Assembly (NCBI GenBank): GCA_937889855.1
Contig: CALBYK010000325.1
Span: 1-7,232 of the forward strand
DNA: 7,232 nucleotides
Reading direction: 5' to 3'
Source of the DNA: an uncultured Prevotella sp.
GTDB lineage: Bacteria; Bacteroidota; Bacteroidia; Bacteroidales; Bacteroidaceae
A model generated the notes under the pieces. That model ran no database searches. It worked only from the letters and a program-made list of their open reading frames with translations, and had not been told where the DNA came from. The position numbers were made by a program, and so were the translations under genes. Shown here in pieces: positions 5,398 through 7,232 of the stretch (the first letter of the stretch is position 1; every line of letters starts with the position of its first letter).

Positions 5398-6627
5398 TCA
5401 TTTTCTTGGTTTTGCCAGCCTGTGGGTTGGTATCCACGCTGCCGCCCATCCTATGAGGAGCACGGTGACGAATATTATTGCCACGTCGCCGTAGTGCACG
5501 CTTACGGGATAGGCGTTGACCACAAACGAGCCGGCGCTGTCGCCCATGTGCACAAATCCAAACTCCTGCTGAAGCCAGCACAGAAGCAGTCCGAGGCCTA
5601 TGCCGACAGTGGCTCCCACGGCCGATATGATGCGTCCCTCGAAGAGGAAGATGCGGGCAATCTGCCTGTCGGTTGCGCCGAGGTTGCGCAGTGTTTGCGC
5701 GTCGTCCTTCTTGTCGATGATGAGCATGGATAGCGACGATATTATGTTGAAGCACGCCACGACGAGTATGAACGTGAGGAACACGTATGCCAGCACTTTC
5801 TCTATCTGCATGATGCGGAACGTGTCGGCCTGCTGCTCGAAGCGGTCGAGCACACGGAAACGGTCGCCGGCAATGTGCTGCATCTCACGTTTCACGGACG
5901 CGAGGTCGCTGCCTGGCTTAAGCCTCATCTGCAAGGAAGAGAGCATGCCGTCCTGGTCGAAAAGCCTGCGTGCGAAGCCTATTGAGCATATTATGCGGTC
6001 GCGGTCGTACTTGGCCTGGTTCACGGCAAAGACCACACCCGGCGATATGAGCGAGTCGACGACAAATCCTTCCGTAGGGTCGTCGAGGTCGGTGAGCTGT
6101 CCGCGCCGCACTGGGGCAAATATCTTCAGATAGCCGTCAAAACGCGCCCCGAGCCCCATGTCCTGTGCAAGGCGTATGCCAGGTATGGCATAGAAGAGGT
6201 TGGCAGCCTGCAGTGTGAACTCGCCGTCGCCGTATAGGATGTCGTTGATGTTGGTGAGCTGCTGGAAGTTATCGTCCACACCCATCACAGTCACCATCGT
6301 CTGCTGGTGGTTGTACACGGCCATGGCCTGGTCCTCCACAACCTCAGTGGCTACCGCCACATCCGGCAGATGCCTTATCTTGGCGAGAGCCGGGTCGTCG
6401 GCAGGCGCTGTCTTTCCCTTTGTCGGCACCACCTCTATCTGCGGGTCGAAGTTGGTGAAGAGCGACGCCACAAGGTCGTGGAATCCGTTGAACACGCTGA
6501 GCACTATCACCAGCGCCATTGTTGCTACGGCAACGCCCACCACCGATATGGCGGAGATGACGTTTATGGCGTTTGTCGACTTCTTGGAGAAGATGTAGCG
6601 GCGCGCGATGTAGAATGGAAAGTTCAT
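5398..6627 (-). CDS. FtsX/LolC/E-like ABC transporter permease
   Basis: 409 aa from the ATG at 6627. Topology is that of the MacB/FtsX/LolC-E permease family: one helix near the N-terminus (about 23-46), a large periplasmic domain (about 50-275), then three helices at about 279-303, 332-354 and 381-400. Family motifs include NFPFYIARRYIF at the N-terminus and FNIISSLSMLIIDKKDDAQTLRNLGA around 293-318, the cytoplasmic coupling region that contacts the ATPase. LolC/E proteins extract lipoproteins from the inner membrane. No ATPase or LolA gene is in the window, so a lipoprotein role is likely but unproven. An in-frame TTG at 6636 would add three residues; I prefer the ATG because it gives the conserved MNF start. 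It follows rbfA by 11 nt. Confidence 0.92.
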   Translation of the reverse strand: MNFPFYIARRYIFSKKSTNAINVISAISVVGVAVATMALVIVLSVFNGFHDLVASLFTNFDPQIEVVPTKGKTAPADDPALAKIRHLPDVAVATEVVEDQAMAVYNHQQTMVTVMGVDDNFQQLTNINDILYGDGEFTLQAANLFYAIPGIRLAQDMGLGARFDGYLKIFAPVRRGQLTDLDDPTEGFVVDSLISPGVVFAVNQAKYDRDRIICSIGFARRLFDQDGMLSSLQMRLKPGSDLASVKREMQHIAGDRFRVLDRFEQQADTFRIMQIEKVLAYVFLTFILVVACFNIISSLSMLIIDKKDDAQTLRNLGATDRQIARIFLFEGRIISAVGATVGIGLGLLLCWLQQEFGFVHMGDSAGSFVVNAYPVSVHYGDVAIIFVTVLLIGWAAAWIPTHRLAKPRK

Positions 6628-6638
6628 TATTCCCAAGC

Positions 6639-6974
6639 CTATTTCTTCAACAGTTCGTCAATGCGCTCTATGTAGTCGAGCGAGTCGTCAATGAAGAACC
6701 TAAGTTCCGGTATGATGCGGAGCTGGTTGCGCACGCGTGTGCCAAGCTCATAGCGTATGGTCTTCTCGTTGGCGGTGACATTCTTTATTAGCTCGTCGGC
6801 CTTCTCTGACGGGAAGATGCTCAGGTAGGCGGTGCAGATGCTGAGGTCGGGCGACACGCGGCAGCGTGTGACGCTCACCATGACACCGTGCATGGCACGT
6901 GTCTGACTTTGGAAAATGAGGCTTAGCTCCTTCTGAAGAAGTCGAGCTATACGGTTTTGTCTTGTTTCTTGCAT
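6639..6974 (-). CDS. rbfA: 30S ribosome-binding factor RbfA
   Basis: 111 aa, full length for the Bacteroidales form. RbfA is a small KH-fold protein that binds immature 30S subunits and helps mature the 5' end of 16S rRNA, notably in cold or fast growth. The start RQNRIARLLQKELSLIF (5-21), the central strand VSPDLSICTAYLSIFP (40-55), and the ending LRIIPELRFFIDDSLDYIERID (85-106) are the family signature. It is the first gene of a compact operon behind a strong promoter, with a leader of about 60 nt holding a hairpin and a seven-codon reading frame. The ATG at 6974 is the only start that gives the conserved N-terminus. Confidence 0.95.
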   Translation of the reverse strand: MQETRQNRIARLLQKELSLIFQSQTRAMHGVMVSVTRCRVSPDLSICTAYLSIFPSEKADELIKNVTANEKTIRYELGTRVRNQLRIIPELRFFIDDSLDYIERIDELLKK

Positions 6975-6979
6975 GTTGT

Positions 6980-7003
6980 CTATGTTTTTTGTTTGGCTGC
7001 CAT
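6980..7003 (-). other. Seven-codon leader reading frame with start in a hairpin loop
   Basis: In the rbfA leader, a perfect 6-bp stem (GGCTGC 6995-7000, GCAGCC 7004-7009) presents an ATG in its three-base loop on the minus strand. That ATG opens a frame encoding MAAKQKT that stops at TAG (6980-6982), five nt before the rbfA ATG. The stem lacks a U-tail, so it is not a terminator. The spacing would suit translational coupling. A chance ORF is the simpler alternative. Confidence 0.35.
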
Positions 7004-7041
7004 GCAGCCCTTGTATAAATATATAAAATGTATATGGACTA

Positions 7042-7073
7042 CAAAGTTACTGTTATTTTGAGAATGCCCCAAA
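7042..7073 (-). promoter_or_regulatory. Bacteroidetes-type promoter of the rbfA operon
   Basis: Minus strand: -33 TTTG (7070-7073), 20-nt spacer, -7 TAACTTTG (7042-7049), an exact TAnnTTTG match. Transcription should start near 7035, giving a leader of about 60 nt. It sits between the tRNA terminator and rbfA, so the operon is uncoupled from the tRNA. An A/T-rich element (7079-7090) lies five nt upstream of the -33 box and recurs at the sRNA promoter. Confidence 0.75.
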
Positions 7074-7125
7074 GATGTCAAATGATTTTTATCGCCATTA
7101 TCACAAGACTTTGGCAAATACCAAC

Positions 7126-7162
7126 AAAAAGGAGCAACCTTCCATGGAAGATTGCTCCTTTT
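7126..7162 (-). terminator. Terminator of the tRNA-Gln transcript
   Basis: A long near-perfect palindrome: AAAAGGAGCAA (7127-7137) with TTGCTCCTTTT (7152-7162), and inside it the 12-bp palindrome CTTCCATGGAAG (7139-7150), with only one mismatched pair (7138/7151). On the minus strand the stem is followed by a U-run of five. It starts three nt after the tRNA 3' end. The plus strand also ends in four Ts, so it might act in both directions. Confidence 0.85.
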
Positions 7163-7165
7163 GCG

Positions 7166-7232
7166 TTGTCCCAGGCGGATTCGAACCACCACAAACAGAA
7201 CCAAAACCTGTTGTGCTACCATTACACCATAG
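7166..7232 (-). tRNA. tRNA-Gln (UUG), 5' end cut by the window edge
   Basis: Read on the minus strand, all but the first four bases are present. The acceptor 3' strand TGGGACA (7167-7173) with discriminator A (7166) would pair with a 5' TGTCCTA, of which CTA is visible. The T arm has stem GGTGG/CCGCC around TTCGAAT. The anticodon loop TTTTGGT (7200-7206) shows anticodon TTG (7202-7204), which reads the glutamine codon CAA. The D arm contains GTGTAATGGTAGCAC. CCA is not encoded and must be added after transcription. Confidence 0.93.

Overview
The window looks like a chromosomal segment from a member of the Bacteroidales, most likely Prevotellaceae. The protein sequences read as Bacteroidales versions of RbfA, RibF, LemA and an FtsX-type permease. 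The three promoters I can pick out all follow the Bacteroidetes pattern TTTG-N19/20-TAnnTTTG rather than -35/-10 boxes. Every gene I can support is on the minus strand, so transcription runs from the right edge (7232) to the left edge (1). No mobile element, CRISPR array or phage gene is visible.

Right to left: a tRNA-Gln(UUG) cut by the window edge is followed at once by a strong hairpin terminator (7126-7162). A new promoter (7042-7073) then starts a tightly packed operon: rbfA (30S ribosome maturation), an FtsX/LolC/E-like ABC permease, a HAD-family hydrolase, ribF (FMN/FAD synthesis) and a CPBP intramembrane protease. Junctions are 3 to 21 nt. An AraC-family regulator follows 44 nt later behind an unusually good Shine-Dalgarno sequence and may be read as the last gene of the operon. 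The operon mixes ribosome assembly, envelope transport and flavin cofactor supply, a housekeeping set rather than one pathway.

The 440-bp gap between the araC-type gene and lemA (1687-2125) is the least ordinary part. It holds a 9-bp direct repeat spaced by 20 bp, an inverted repeat over a promoter, a well-formed minus-strand promoter, about 180 nt with several long helices whose G-U pairs only work on the minus strand, and an intrinsic terminator with a ten-U tail. Together these suggest an unannotated small structured RNA of about 200 nt, possibly controlled by the neighbouring AraC-type protein. This is inferred from sequence only.

To the left, a separate promoter (1714-1744) drives a two-gene unit: lemA and a TPM-domain (YgcG-like) membrane protein with an added zinc ribbon. 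The window ends in a nearly perfect AT-rich palindrome (4-36) of unknown role.
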